In this document: in pieces, positions 12,902 to 25,220 of the stretch | How the letters are laid out: every line of letters begins with the position of its first letter | Position numbering within the stretch: the stretch's first letter is position 1 | DNA from: Cunninghamella blakesleeana | Lineage: Eukaryota > Mucoromycota > Mucoromycetes > Mucorales > Cunninghamellaceae | DNA length: 64,000 bases | Direction: 5' to 3' | NCBI GenBank assembly: GCA_017871115.1 | Contig: JAFCIZ010000001.1 | Span: forward strand, 1,903,501 to 1,967,500 | The notes under the pieces: model-generated | Told to the model about the DNA's origin: nothing | Databases searched by the model: none | Seen by the model: only the letters and a program-made list of their open reading frames with translations | Position numbers and translations under genes: made by a program

Positions 12902-15342
12902 ATGGCCTTTTCAAATATGGGTGGAGCCGATTGTTCCTCTGGAGCAAACCCTATGTCACAAATGTTAAAGCAGTTTAATCAAGATCGTTCTTTACAAAGG
13001 GTAAATATACAAAAGTATAAAGATAGAAAACAAAAAACTTTGACCAACAATATAAAATTCATTCTTTTATTAATAAAAAAGTTAATGTGCTTATTATTAT
13101 TCCTATTATTATATTAGGATCGCTTTGAACCAGTAGCTGGACCTTCAGGACCTCAGCAAGGGGTAAGTGAAATGTTAATTAATATTAGTCATGTGTAAAA
13201 AAAGTATAACTATAGAGTGGAGTTGTAAATATATATATAGAGCCAAGTATAGAGTTTAAAGAGAAAAATAAAAAATAAAAATGAAAGGAATAAGTATATT
13301 AATATATATATATACATATACATATATTATTGACTGTTTAGATGAGAACCCAACAAGGACCTGCCTTTCAACAAAACGATAGTATGGTTAATGAATTCTT
13401 TGGTCAAGAACAAGGTGCAGCAGGACCTTCTATGGCAAGAAATCCTTTTCAATTTTCTGAACTTCAACGTGAATTAGAAAATGTACGTCAGCAACCTCCT
13501 ATGGCCAATAGTGGCGAATGGGCTTCTGAATTTGGCCATCAAGCACCTCGCATTTGGGAAATCAATCCTGAAGAAGAAGCTGCTATGGAAAAAGCTTTTG
13601 AAGAAAGTCGTATTGCAGCAAATCATAATACAGCAGGTAATGAAAATAAAATAGAATAGAGTGTTATAGTTAATAGGAGGGCCATTAAATAATAATAATA
13701 ATAATAATAATAATTTATTCTATTTTGTTTTTGTATTTGTTTATTTATGTCTATATAGCATGGCGTGAAGAATTTATGAATCACCCTGAAGTACAACATA
13801 TGAACCCTCATCAAGTAGCAGCATTTGAACAAGCATTCCAGAAACATTTTGATTGGGCTAATGAATTTACAGTAGCAGATGGTAAAGGAAAAGGAAAGAT
13901 GATCAATCTTAATAATAATGCAGGTTGGGATGAGCAATTTGCAGCCTTTGATCAACCGCAACAAATCAACCATGAGCAAGAAACGGATGAAGAAATTGCT
14001 AAAAAAGTAGAAGAAGCAGCAGCAGCTTTAGATCCAAATGATATGGGTCAATTTGAAGATTTATGGGAAAATGTTAGAGAATCCATGTTTAATGATAGTG
14101 ACAATTGGGAAGAAGATTTTAAAAACTTTAATCATATAAATGGTGAAGCTATTTATAAACCTGACCTTGGTGAATATGTCTTTGAAGTGGTGAATCCCTT
14201 TTTAGACCATGCTGATCCAATGGCAGAAGGGCTACGCCTTTTAGAACATGGCAATAGTTTAAGTGAAACTGCTTTAGCTTTTGAAGCTGCTGTGCAAAAG
14301 GATCCCTCCAATTCAGAAGCTTGGATGCATCTTGGTAATATACAAGCTCAGAATGAAAAAGAAGAACCTGCTATTCGCGCCCTGGAAAAGGCTGTAGAAA
14401 CCAATCCTTCTAATTTCCCCGCTTTGATGTCCTTGGCAATCAGTTATACCAATGAATCTTATGATCAAGCTGCTTATCAAACATTAAAGCAATGGATTAC
14501 AGAAAGATATCCTCAAATTGTTGGTCCCGATGCTCAAAATGCTGGCCCTGTAAATCCTTTTGAATTACATGATCATGTCACAAGTTTATTCCTTAAAGCT
14601 GCTCGACAAGCCCCTGAGCAAGATCTTGACCCAGATGTCCAAGTAGGTTTAGGTGTCTTATTCTATGGTAGTGGGGATCTTGAAAAAACTATTGATTGTT
14701 TCATAGCTGCATTAAAGGGAAGACCTAATGTAAGTTTTTATAATTGTGATTGATAAAAAAAAAAAGGATGAAAGTTATAATATATTAAAAAAGAAAAAAC
14801 AAATATTAAAAAAATATGATAAAAAAAAGAAAAGAAAAGTATCTTATTTAATTTTTTTTATCTTTTTTTTATTATCTTATAATAGGATTATTTATTATGG
14901 AATCGCTTAGGAGCTACGTTGGCAAATAGTGGCCGACCTGAAGATGCTATTGATGCTTATCATAAAGCTTTAGAATTAAGACCCTCCTTTGTACGTGCAA
15001 GATATAATTTAGGTGTTAGTTGTGTAAATATTGGTTGTTATAAAGAAGCTGCTGAACATTTATTAACTGGATTAACTATGCATAAACGTAATGATTCCGA
15101 TGAAGGAGTGAATGTATCTAGTAATTTATGGGAAATGTTAAGAAAAACATTTATAATGATGGTAAATAATAAGCATAATAAAAATAGTTATCTTAAAATA
15201 AGATTATATATATATATATATATATACACTATATTTATTTTTCTTTCTTATTTTTTTTTAATAATAGGATCGAAGAGACTTAGCTGATAAAGCAATTGCA
15301 GGTGCTGATCTCAATCAATTTAGAAACGAATTTGAATTTTAA
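12902..15342 (+). CDS. pex5: peroxisomal targeting signal 1 receptor Pex5
   Basis: Six exons: 12902-13000, 13118-13162, 13342-13636, 13759-14729, 14886-15161 and 15268-15342. They give 586 residues. The N terminus carries the conserved cysteine (Cys11, in GGADCSSGANP) that is mono-ubiquitinated for receptor export. The natively disordered half holds five WxxxF motifs (WASEF, WREEF, WANEF, WDEQF, WEEDF) that bind Pex14/Pex13. The C-terminal half is a TPR array (for example SEAWMHLGNIQAQNEKEEPA and DYLLWNRLGATLANSGRPED) that binds C-terminal SKL-type signals. Domain order and length match Pex5 across eukaryotes. The protein shuttles between cytosol and the peroxisome membrane. The C terminus (LNQFRNEFEF) matches family endings. 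Confidence 0.96.
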
Positions 15343-15710
15343 ATATTATTATTTTAGATAGTTTTTTTTTATCTCTTTTCTTCATATTATTTTTTTGTAT
15401 TATATATATTTATTCGTATAAATATTTTTTTTCTTTTCGTGAATTAAAACAATATTATATTAAAACATCAATCTTTTTATGCATTACTCTTTGTAAAATT
15501 ATTATATGGAAGTTTGTATATAAAATATATATTTTTTTTTATTCTCAATGCAAGTGTATTTTATTGGTAAATGCAGAAGTAATTCTAAAATGGAAATGTG
15601 CACGAGCGGGAATTCAATTATAATTTAGGCTGGCCGGAATTTTTTATTCATTATAAAAAAATATCAAAAATGATCGCTTCTTTGAATCTCTTCCTCCTGT
15701 AATCGTCAAT
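15343..15710. promoter_or_regulatory. pex5 3' flank and eS25 promoter
   Basis: An AT-rich stretch, then a more balanced segment at 15590-15640 (including GAGCGGGAAT and GGCTGGCCGG). A pyrimidine-rich tract at about 15677-15699 (CTTCTTTGAATCTCTTCCTC) lies just before the proposed eS25 start, which is typical of fungal ribosomal-protein promoters and leaders. Confidence 0.5.
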
Positions 15711-16565
15711 ATGGTAATTTAACTCATACATTAAAAAAATTATAAAGGATTCGCCATTGATTTTCGTGCTGTAAATATAAATTAAAAATGACAACAAATT
15801 TCATTTAAAACGATGAATGGATGGATGGATGGATGGATTGATTTAAACATGGATGATCATTTTGGATAATTTTTAAACAAGTGGATGATTATACACCTTT
15901 TATTTTTTTTTGGTACAATCCAACATTCACTATTTTTTATAAAAAAATATAGCACCTTTTATTTTTATTTTTATACTTCGGCATGAAAATCAATACGAAC
16001 ACTTTTATCGGTTTAAATATTTGATATTATTAGATGTACTTATATATTATTATCTTTATAATATATTTATATTTAAATGTATATATATAAATATGTATAG
16101 GCTAAGAAAGACGCTGCTGCTAAGCCCACCTCCTCCTCCGGTGGTAAGAAAGCTAAAAAGAAGTGGTCCGCTAAGAAGGTCAAGGACAAGGCTAACAACA
16201 TGGTCGTTTTAGACAAGCCTACCTACGAACGTCTTTTCAAAGAAGTTCCTACTTATAAGCTCATCAGTCAATCTGTTTTAGTTGATCGTCTCAAGTTAAA
16301 CGGTTCTCTTGCTCGTGTTGCTATCAAGGAACTTGAAGCTCAAGGTCTCATCAAACCTCTTTCTCGTCATCATGCTCAAGTTATCTACAGTAAGTTTTTT
16401 TAAAAAAATAAAAAAGGAATAAAGAAAATGAAGAAGTGGATGTATGTCTATGTATAAGGAATTTGATCACTGATTTATTTTTTTATCATAATAATTATTG
16501 TTTTAGCTCGTGCCACTGGTGATGAAAAGAAGGCTACTGCTGCTGCCGAATCCGACGAAGAATAA
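15711..16565 (+). CDS. rps25: 40S ribosomal protein eS25
   Basis: The proposed exons are 15711-15713 (the ATG alone), 16101-16389 and 16507-16565, giving 116 residues. Exons 2 and 3 are certain. They encode a Lys-rich N-terminal tail (AKKKWSAKK), then KEVPTYKLISQSVLVDRLKL, NGSLARVAIKEL and the ending AQVIYTRATG, all hallmarks of eS25. The start is inferred. An ATG directly followed by GTAATT after a pyrimidine-rich leader would put a 387-nt intron right after the start codon, an arrangement common in ribosomal-protein genes, and phase and length both fit. The coding exons use AAG, GTC and CTC more than neighbouring genes, as expected for high expression. eS25 sits on the 40S head near the tRNA exit region. 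Confidence 0.9.
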
Positions 16566-16780
16566 ATTTCTCATTAAATATCATTCTTTTTTATTGAACT
16601 AAAAACTGTATATTTTTTTATTAACCTTTTTAACTCATTAATAAAGTGAAATAAAAAAAAATGGAATATTGATGATGATACTTGTGTTGCATAAAATATT
16701 ATAACCGTTTTATTTATATTATCATTTTTGTTGATTCAAATATATTTAAAAATTAAAATAAAACATAAACTATGTTTTCG

Positions 16781-17519
16781 TTATTTACTTTCATCCCATT
16801 TCCAATGACCTGATTTTCCACCTTTTTTTTCAACCACACGAATCCCTTCAATACACATTTCCTTGGATGCTGCTTTACACATATCAAATACCGTTAGTAA
16901 TGCTGTAGAAGTTGCTGTCAAAGCTTCCATTTCAACGCCTGTCTTTCCAGAGGTTTGTACCACAGACATACATTCAACACTTGATTTTTCTTGATTTAAC
17001 CATAGTTTAACGTCAATATAACTTAATAAAAGAGGGTGACATAAAGGAATCAATTGGCTTGTGTTCTTTGCAGCTTGAATCCCAGCTATTTGAGCTACCA
17101 CTAATACGTTTCCTTTTGCTGTATGAAGTTCATTGGTTTCTATTAAACGATAAGCATCTTTGGTTAATATTATCCTTCCTTCTGCTATTGCTTCGCGTTG
17201 AGTGATACGTTTATCCGTTACAGAGACCATTCTTGCTTCCCCTGTCACTGGATCAGTGTGTGTTAATTGCTTTTTTATATTGCCATTAGTTGTTGAATAC
17301 CATCGATACTGTGGTTGTATTTTTTGAAGATAAGATGTTAATCTATTTCTATAAACTAAAATAAATAAAATAATTATTATAATAATAAATATATGACTAA
17401 CATGTATTACTTAAATCAATGGATAAAATTCTTTGGTTAATTCTTTTTTTATAAATGAATATTACTTTATTATAATATATTTTTATACAATTAAGTAAAA
17501 ACTGACCATTAAAATACAT
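16781..17519 (-). CDS. cyclic pyranopterin monophosphate synthase (MoaC/MOCS1B-like), probably mitochondrial
   Basis: Two exons: 17507-17519 (MYFN plus one base, donor GTCAGT) and 16781-17355. They give 195 residues. The first 30 residues (MYFNVYRNRLTSYLQ then RWYSTT) look like a cleavable mitochondrial presequence. The MoaC domain follows. It has the MVSVTDK start, the AQIAGIQAAKNTSQLIPLCH core that forms the active-site pocket, TGVEMEALTATSTALLTVFD, and the KGGKSG ending with its conserved lysine. It converts the MoaA product (3',8-cyclo-GTP) to cPMP in molybdenum-cofactor synthesis. Its start lies 303 bases downstream of the MoaA-like stop on the same strand. The first exon is short with a non-optimal donor, so the exact start is less sure than the domain. 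Confidence 0.88.
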
Positions 17520-17822
17520 AGTTTTATTTCAAAAATAAATAGTAATAAGAATCAAAAACAATATAATTTATTTATTGTGTAATAATATCGTTTTTTAAAA
17601 AAAGAGTGGAAGAGAAAATGAAAAAAAAAATTGAGCAACACCAGACATAAAAAATATTAAGGTTAGCGGATATTAAAATATAATGATCAAATCTTTATTT
17701 TTAAAATCATTTGCTATTTTTTTATTATTGTTATTCTACAATTATTTATTAATTAATTATACTTTTTTTTTTTTTTACAGTAAAGTAATTATATGTTATC
17801 AATTAAAATTTTAAAAAAGCTA
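17520..17822. other. spacer between MoaA-like and MoaC-like genes
   Basis: 303 AT-rich bases with a poly-T run (about 17763-17776). It must hold the MoaA 3' end and, if the genes are transcribed separately, the MoaC promoter. I found no splice sites that would obviously join the two reading frames. Confidence 0.5.
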
Positions 17823-19180
17823 TCATCCGCCAATAGTAATCATAGGTCTATTTTTTCTGGAAGCCAATTCAAACATGCCTGCATGTTGTTTTTTCTTTTT
17901 CGAAACAGCCGCACCGATAATTTTTGATATTTCATCTTCATTGTAAGTTCCTATCTTTTCTTGTTGTTGTCTTAAAAGATCCCGAAGTGACACTTCTTCA
18001 TTTCCAAATAAGCATACTTTAATGTTTCCATCTGCTGTTATTCTTAATCTATTACAAGTATGACAAAAATGATCCGTCATGGAGGTAATAAATCCAAGCG
18101 ATCCTTGATGCCCTTTAACTTGATATGATTTTGTTGTATCATTTGGATCATCTTTGCCTTTGATAAGCGAACCATATTTTTTTTCTATATCGTTGATTAA
18201 TTCTTTATAAGGTATTAATTTATCTCTTCGCCATTTATTCCCATCAAAAGGCATGTATTCAATAAATCTGACACGGATTGGATACTGTTTGGTCAATTCT
18301 ACAAAGTTTAATACCTGATCATCATTCACTCCTCGCATAACAACACAATTGATTTTCACTTGTGGTATTTTTAATCGAATTGCTTCTTCTATTGCACCCA
18401 TTACTTTATCAAATCCTTTTATAAAAATAAAATCAAAAAAGTAAAAATAAAAAGAGAGGCGCAGATGAGTAACGTTACTCTTTTCTATTTTTTTATTTTA
18501 CCCCTCTCTTTTGTATTTTCGTTTTGTTTTTTTATTTTTTTTACCTTTACGTCGGGTCATGATTTGAAACATATTTGGATCCAATGTATCCAAACTAATA
18601 TTCAAAGAATCTAACCCAGCCAACTTGAAATCAGGTAATTTTCTTTTCAAAGCAATACCGTTTGTTGTAATTCCTAAACTTTTTAACCCATATGTTTTTT
18701 TAAGTTGGCCTATTCCTTGAATAATTTTTAATACATCCGGTCGAACGGTTGGTTCACCTCCAGTTAATCGAATTTTGGTAATACCATGGCGTACAAATAA
18801 TTCAGCTAAGGTTAATATTTCTTCGGTTGATAGTAAATCTTTATTTGGTGTCAAAGGAACCCCTTCTTCTGGCATACAATATGTGCCTTTAAAAAAAAGA
18901 AATAAAATAAAATAAAGGAATGTATAAATATAAATGAATAAAAAGAATATGCATTTCTTAAAAACCTATTAATCAATATATATATTATAAACTCCTTACA
19001 TCGTAAATTACACTTTTCAGTCAAAGATATTCTTAAGTAAGTATGTTGCCGATTAAAATTGTCAATAAGAAAGTCAGATACAGGCCTAGTAGAATAGGCT
19101 TTTAATCTTATGTTGCTTATTAATGGCTATTGAAAACGATGGAAGAAAATAATAATAAAATAAAAATATTATATAAGAAT

Positions 19181-19211
<31 letters not shown>

Positions 19212-19296
19212 GCTATATTTTAAATTTTAGCTATTGGTTTGATTTTACTGTTGTATTTGAATGAAAGGGAAGTAAACACCTGCCATATTTAAACAT
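17823..19296 (-). CDS. GTP 3',8-cyclase (MoaA/MOCS1A-like), mitochondrial, ends in Gly-Gly
   Basis: Four exons: 19249-19296, 19000-19126, 18545-18886 and 17823-18415. They give 369 residues. Residues 1-31 ([16 protein letters not shown], then [11 protein letters not shown]) resemble a mitochondrial presequence. The radical-SAM cluster motif CNLRCTYC has Cys55, Cys59 and Cys62. GGEP and TTNG motifs follow. The C-terminal second [4Fe-4S] site is C-X2-C-X13-C (Cys290, 293, 307). The protein ends MITIGG before TGA, and the terminal Gly-Gly pair is required for MOCS1A activity in animals. The enzyme starts molybdenum-cofactor synthesis from GTP. It is divergent from the K+ channel gene. The first exon was chosen because only the GTAAAA donor at 19248 keeps the frame open. 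Confidence 0.92.
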
Positions 19297-19524
19297 TATT
19301 GAAAAAGGGGGAAAGAAAAAGAAAAAAAAAAGAGTGGGAAATCACTAAAAGATATAAAAGCGGGGGATTAAAAAAAGATAGGCAATATAGTCTCAAATGG
19401 GAAAAAAAATTGATATATGCGGAGATTCCGAAATTATTTTTTTGTTTTTTTTTTTCACTTCTCTTTCATTTTCCTTCATTTTTTTTCACTTATCTTTTTT
19501 TATATATCTTTTACTTTTGACTTT

Positions 19525-19571
<47 letters not shown>

Positions 19572-19625
19572 TTTAATTTTTATAATAATTATTCCTATTA
19601 ACATAATAACATTACTTTTGGAGTA
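19297..19625. promoter_or_regulatory. divergent promoter, MoaA-like / Slo channel
   Basis: 329 bases between opposite start codons. An uninterrupted T run of about 40 bases (19527-19566) lies about 60 bases before the channel ATG. This is a nucleosome-excluding poly(dA:dT) tract of the kind seen in fungal promoters. Confidence 0.6.
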
Positions 19626-19955
19626 ATGTCTTCTATAGTCGAAGACGATGAAGAAAATTTATTATATAACACTACAAACGTAAATTATGGTGGTATAACC
19701 TCTTCACCTTTATTATTACCACAACGTAAAGGATCTTCATTTGAAGAATCGTCTTCTAGAGGAAGTAGCGATGGTGAAGATGCCTACAGTATATCCAGCA
19801 GAGTGGCAAAGAGAAAACAAAGAAGATTACAACAACATCACCGTCCAAAATTAGCAAGTCATTTATCAAACGTTTTGCGTGTCAATTCTGATAGTATCAA
19901 AGATATTGAGGAAAGAAATAGTGAATTAGTTTTGCCTTCTCTAGATCCAAAGTAA

Positions 19956-20009
<54 letters not shown>

Positions 20010-23000
20010 GTATGCATATTTTTTATATATACATTAAACCATTCCTTCTCTCTTTTTTTTATCTGTATTTATTTACTTATTAGAGCTCAAGAAGTAGTAA
20101 TATCCTCGCATAAAAATGCTATTGATCGCTGGTTTTTAAAAAAACAAATGGTTAATCTCAGTAATGTTAGATCAAATTATCGTGAAGTTCGTAAACATGC
20201 AAGGTAATTTATATTGAAAGGGATAATAAAAATAAGTATAAAAACTAATAAAAGGGATCATTATGCATTAACTTTTATTATTTTTATTTTTATTCCTATC
20301 CTTTTTTATTATTATTAATACTGATAGGGATGAAAGTTCAGATGAAATGAATCAGTCCTTTTTACATCAGTTTAAGTGTTATATGAAATATGATGAAAGA
20401 ATGTCAGCTTTAAGATTATTTTTATTATCCAACCAAAATATAGTTTTATTTGTAAGTTAAAAAGGAAAAATAGATATGAGTTTTTTTTTTGTTTATTTAT
20501 TTGATGTAACGAAAAAAAAAATAACATCACATGTTTTTCATGTTACAGGTTAACTTTGATATGATGGTCGATTTGGTATTCTGTTTGATGTATTTAGTGG
20601 AAATGAAGCAAGAATCAGATGTTCACATAGATCCTGCTTGGTTATATAAATGGCGCTCATATGATTTATGGAGATTTTGTCAACTTTTATCGATTTGGGA
20701 TATCGGATCGTTCATTATGCGTAATACATATATAATAGATGGAATCTAATCATTTTGAATATTATGATTAATTTTTTTTATTAATATTTAATTAGGTATT
20801 GTAATGATCGGCCATCCATTATCTGTATTGTTCAGTTTTAGGTGTGTAATTGAATTATTGACGTCAGTCCCATTTTTAGTATCAAACTTTCTTTATTACG
20901 GTCAATACTTATATGGTAATATCTTTATTTTAAAGTTTATAATATAAAATATATGATGGAATTAATCTCACGCGGTGATCGATTTATAATTATTATGATT
21001 AAAATAGTACCTTACTTTTTAAGAAGCTGGGTGTTACTTTTAAGAATCAAAAGTGTAATGAGGATCAAAACAAATTTACAAATGACTGGTAAGTATATAT
21101 ATATATATATATATATAAAGGATAAAGCAATTATAAATAAATAGATTAGATAAAATAAACAAATTAATTAATAACTTTATTTTACTATTTATGGATTTTT
21201 AGATAAACTGGTTGATCCTTTAAAATCAAAACTGATTCACTTGATCTGTACTTTGATGGTTTTATTATATAATGGAATGGCTGCATTTCAATACTGTGAG
21301 GCTACTTTTGCTAATGTCAGTTATTCAATTCTGGATTCTTTATATGTCGTTATGGTAACTTTGTCAACTGTAGGCTATGGTGGTAAGCTTATTTATTATT
21401 ATTTTTTAATGATGATGGTGACAATGACGACATATCAATACATATATAGATTATATACCAAATTAATCATTAATTTAATCTATTTTAATATTTATTGAAT
21501 CATTTATAGATATCACTCCTAGAACGGAAGGTAGTCGTGTGGTTATGATGACTCTGATTGTTGTAGCTTTAGCTATCTTGCCCAATTTATTAGCTGACGT
21601 GGCGAGAACACTTCAAAAACGAAACGGTAAATAATATTTATAAAATATTAAATATAAATAAATAAATGAAAGACGATTTATAAATAGAAAATAGCTTATA
21701 AATATCTATATATAAATATGTATATTTAATAGATGGTGGTGGTCATGTCAGTAAAGGGTCATTGCCATTTATTTTAATTGTTGGTTCTTTTACACCTGGA
21801 CAAGTCAATGATATTTTGAATGGGTTTTTAGATAGAGTAAGTTTATATATTATACAAAATGTTTTCATTACAAAAATAAATAAATAAATAAATAAAGCGG
21901 TTTTTTAATATCTAATATGTATATTATATTTATCCCATTATTATTATTATGATTATTATTATTATTATGATTATTATTATTAGGAACATGCTGAACCTCA
22001 TTTAAATGTCATTTTTCTTGATATCAACCCACCTTCCGAAGAACTTAAATTAATGGAACGTAATTCAATGTGGGGGCATAGAATCCAATTTTTACATGGA
22101 TCTGTATTGGTAGGTTAATATTATTTTAGTACATTTATATTTATATGAACATGGAAGGGTTTATGTGTTTATTTAATATGTTTTTCTTTTATTATTGTAA
22201 TCATAATCTTAATAGAATGAAGATACTTTGCTTCGAGTTGTAAGTGGAATAGTAACTTTACACTTTATTATTATTATTATTTTAAATAATGAGCGAATTA
22301 ATAATGTGTGTTTACATTTTATTTTATTTGAAAATTAAATTAAATTAGAGAGCAAGGGATGCACAAGCAATTTTTTCGATATCTGGTAATATAAATATAT
22401 AAATATAAATATAAAAGTATATATAAATAAATATAAATGTGTAATTAGAATATTAATAAAATCTATTTATTTATTCATCTTTTAAATAGACCGTAACGCT
22501 GTCGATCATAATAAGGAGGATGAAAGAAATACTGTCAGATTATGGTCAATTCACTGCTTTACTGTTATACATAAAGTTCCAATTTATACATACAATTTAT
22601 CACCAAGTACGGCCATTTATCAAAAAGTAGCAAAAGAAATCATATGTGTTGGCGAATTTAAGCAATATTTGTTAGCTATGAACTGTCGATGCCGTGGTGT
22701 TTCTACCTTGTTAACTAACCTTTTACATCAGCGACAACCTTTAAACCGATACGATGAACCTTGGCAAGCTCAATATGATGATGGCTCTTGTAATGAAATT
22801 TATATGGCTCCCGCTGCTAAATGTTTAGTTGGTTTAACTTTTGCTGATGCATCATGGGTAAGATAGAATATGTAATATATATAATACAAATACAAGTACA
22901 AGCACAAAAAAAAAGCAAATAAAAATAAAAATAAGATAGTGATTATTTCATTGATTACTATAAAAACTTTTTATTTAAAAAATTATATATATATATATAT

Positions 23001-25220
23001 ATATTGTAATAGATTGTTTACAGAGAATGTCAAGTCATATTATTTGCTATCAAAGTAAAGGTTGAAAACTCCGATCGCTATGAAATACTACTTAATCCAA
23101 GAAAATACTATGTAATCAAAGATAATGATCTCTGTGTTTATATATCTGAAAGCCCTAAAGAAGTTCGAGATATCAAAAAAATGGTAAGGCAGAAAAATAT
23201 AGAAATGTAATATAAATACGATTGTAAATAGGAATATGTATGTGTGTAAGTTGGCTAATAATAAAGTTAATTGCTATTATAAATATTATAATGTTATGAA
23301 TTTATAGAAACCTGTTTATGTATGGGAAACAATTCATTCGATGAGAAATTCAAGAATTACACAACAATATATGTCTAGTCAGAATGAACAAATTACAAAG
23401 GAGACTCTTCAGATAACACCTATTGAGCAGCCATCGACTAGATCTAATTCATCCTCATCAAGCACTCATCAACAACAACAACAGTCGTTCACAGCTGAAC
23501 GTTCTAACGCTAATGATTCACAAAAAAATTCACTCAAATACTCCAAGAGTACTAACCCTACCGCTCCAATTTCTGATAAAAATAAAAAATTCCGTATCAC
23601 CAAATTGCCGTCAACAAAACATGCATTATTAACTGGAAGTCGTACTATCATTTCTCGATTGGGACAAGCCTATGAGGAAGAGCAACCTAAATTTAGTGAA
23701 CAAAAGTCTTTGCCTTTATGTTATCTTTTGGATCATGCTACACGTCTTCCTGATATCGTTATTGATTCTGCTGACGGAATGAATCATCATATTCTCGTTT
23801 GTTTACAAGAAAAAGTGACTAATATATTTAAATTTATTTATAACTTAAGGTATAATAAAAAAAAGGAAATGAAGAATAAAAATGATAACTGTAGCCAAAA
23901 AAATCTCGTAATTTTTATTGATTATATTTTATTTTTATTATTACTTATTTTATTCCATTTATTTTATTTAGATCGCCCTATTTAAGTAGACATGAACTTC
24001 GTGACATTGTTATACTTTGTAAATCCTTACCCGATACAAAAATGTTTCAAATGCTTAATAGATTTCCTAAACTCTACTTTATGGTGGTATGTATTATCTA
24101 TTTTTTTACTTTAAATATATGTACATAATTAATTAATTTGTTACATCAAGTCTAATTTTTATGTTATTTTTTTAATATTTTTATTTTTTCTTTTATTTAG
24201 GGAAATCCACGATTTCCTGATGACTTGCTTCGTGCTGGTGTTAAACGTGCTCAACAAGTAGTAATAATGAGGTAAACTATAACATATACATATATATGTA
24301 CGTATGTATGTACATGTATGTATGTATATGCGTATATATGTATATCAATACTAATATTGTTATATTTATACCTATATATATATATTTCATTATGATAATA
24401 GTGATACTGAGCCCTCTGATAATATTGAAAATAGCTCTGATAGTCCAGCTGTGTAAGTGGATAATAATAATAACAGCAATAAATGTGATATAATACAAAA
24501 TAAAATTGAATAAAAAAAGTTCAATGTCATTATTTGCATTAATTAATATAAAAATATTTTAAATCATAGTATGACAAGTCACTTATTAGATTTACTTATG
24601 CCTGAATCCAACCCTGATTCATTCCGTATTGTCAATTTAAGTAAGTGGAAAGATTTTATTTTTATTATTTTAAAAGGATCATAAATATATTTATATTAAT
24701 AATGTGCATTATATATAAATGAATAAATTATAAAATAGGTGAAAAATCGAATATTCGATTTATGCAATTACTTCAAGGAAAAGATGTAGCGGAAGAAATA
24801 GACATATTTTATACACCAACCTATGCAGCAGGCGAAGTTGTTGTGGATAGTTTAATCAGTAATGTACTTCTTAGTCAAACTTATTATAAACCAGATATTG
24901 TATCTATCATTAAAGCCCTTTGTGGGATGCCAGGTCCCATCATCAATGGTGATGCAGCAGCATTGGATATTGCAACATTATCTACTATATCCATGAACGC
25001 ACCTCATTTAACATCTATACCTATGCCTGAAGCATTTATTGGATCAACTTTTGCTGTATTATTTGATGCTCTTTTATTAGACCAAGATATTTTAGCTGTT
25101 GGATTGCTTCGTGCTCCAGATGAGGAAATGGGTAATGAGTTACATTTTGTATATGCAAACCCTGTTCCTTCCCTAATTCTTAAAGCCGACGATAGTGTGT
25201 ATATCTTAGCTCCACGATGA
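19626..25220 (+). CDS. Slo-family potassium channel with tandem RCK domains (Slo1/Slo2-like)
   Basis: Twenty exons: 19626-19951, 20084-20203, 20328-20451, 20549-20720, 20796-20915, 21008-21088, 21203-21382, 21510-21626, 21733-21836, 21984-22109, 22216-22239, 22349-22385, 22490-22857, 23013-23183, 23308-23849, 23972-24086, 24201-24271, 24402-24452, 24570-24640 and 24739-25220. They give 1133 residues. A hydrophilic N terminus precedes the S1-S4 region, including RSWVLLLRIKSVMRIK as S4. S5, the pore helix with filter TVGYGD (370-375), S6 (VVALAILPNLLADV) and two RCK gating-ring domains follow. RCK1 has FILIVGSFTPGQVNDIL and EFKQYLLAMNCRCRGVSTLL; RCK2 has ALIVL-less YTPTYAAGEVVVDSL. A Ser/Gln-rich linker lies between the RCK domains. 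The acidic calcium bowl of animal BK is not visible, so the activating ligand cannot be inferred. The expected role is K+ efflux at a membrane. Confidence 0.9.
19954..20009. repeat. (TTA)n microsatellite in channel intron 1
   Basis: About 18 uninterrupted ATT/TTA triplets fill the first half of the first intron of the Slo-like channel gene. Confidence 0.95.
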
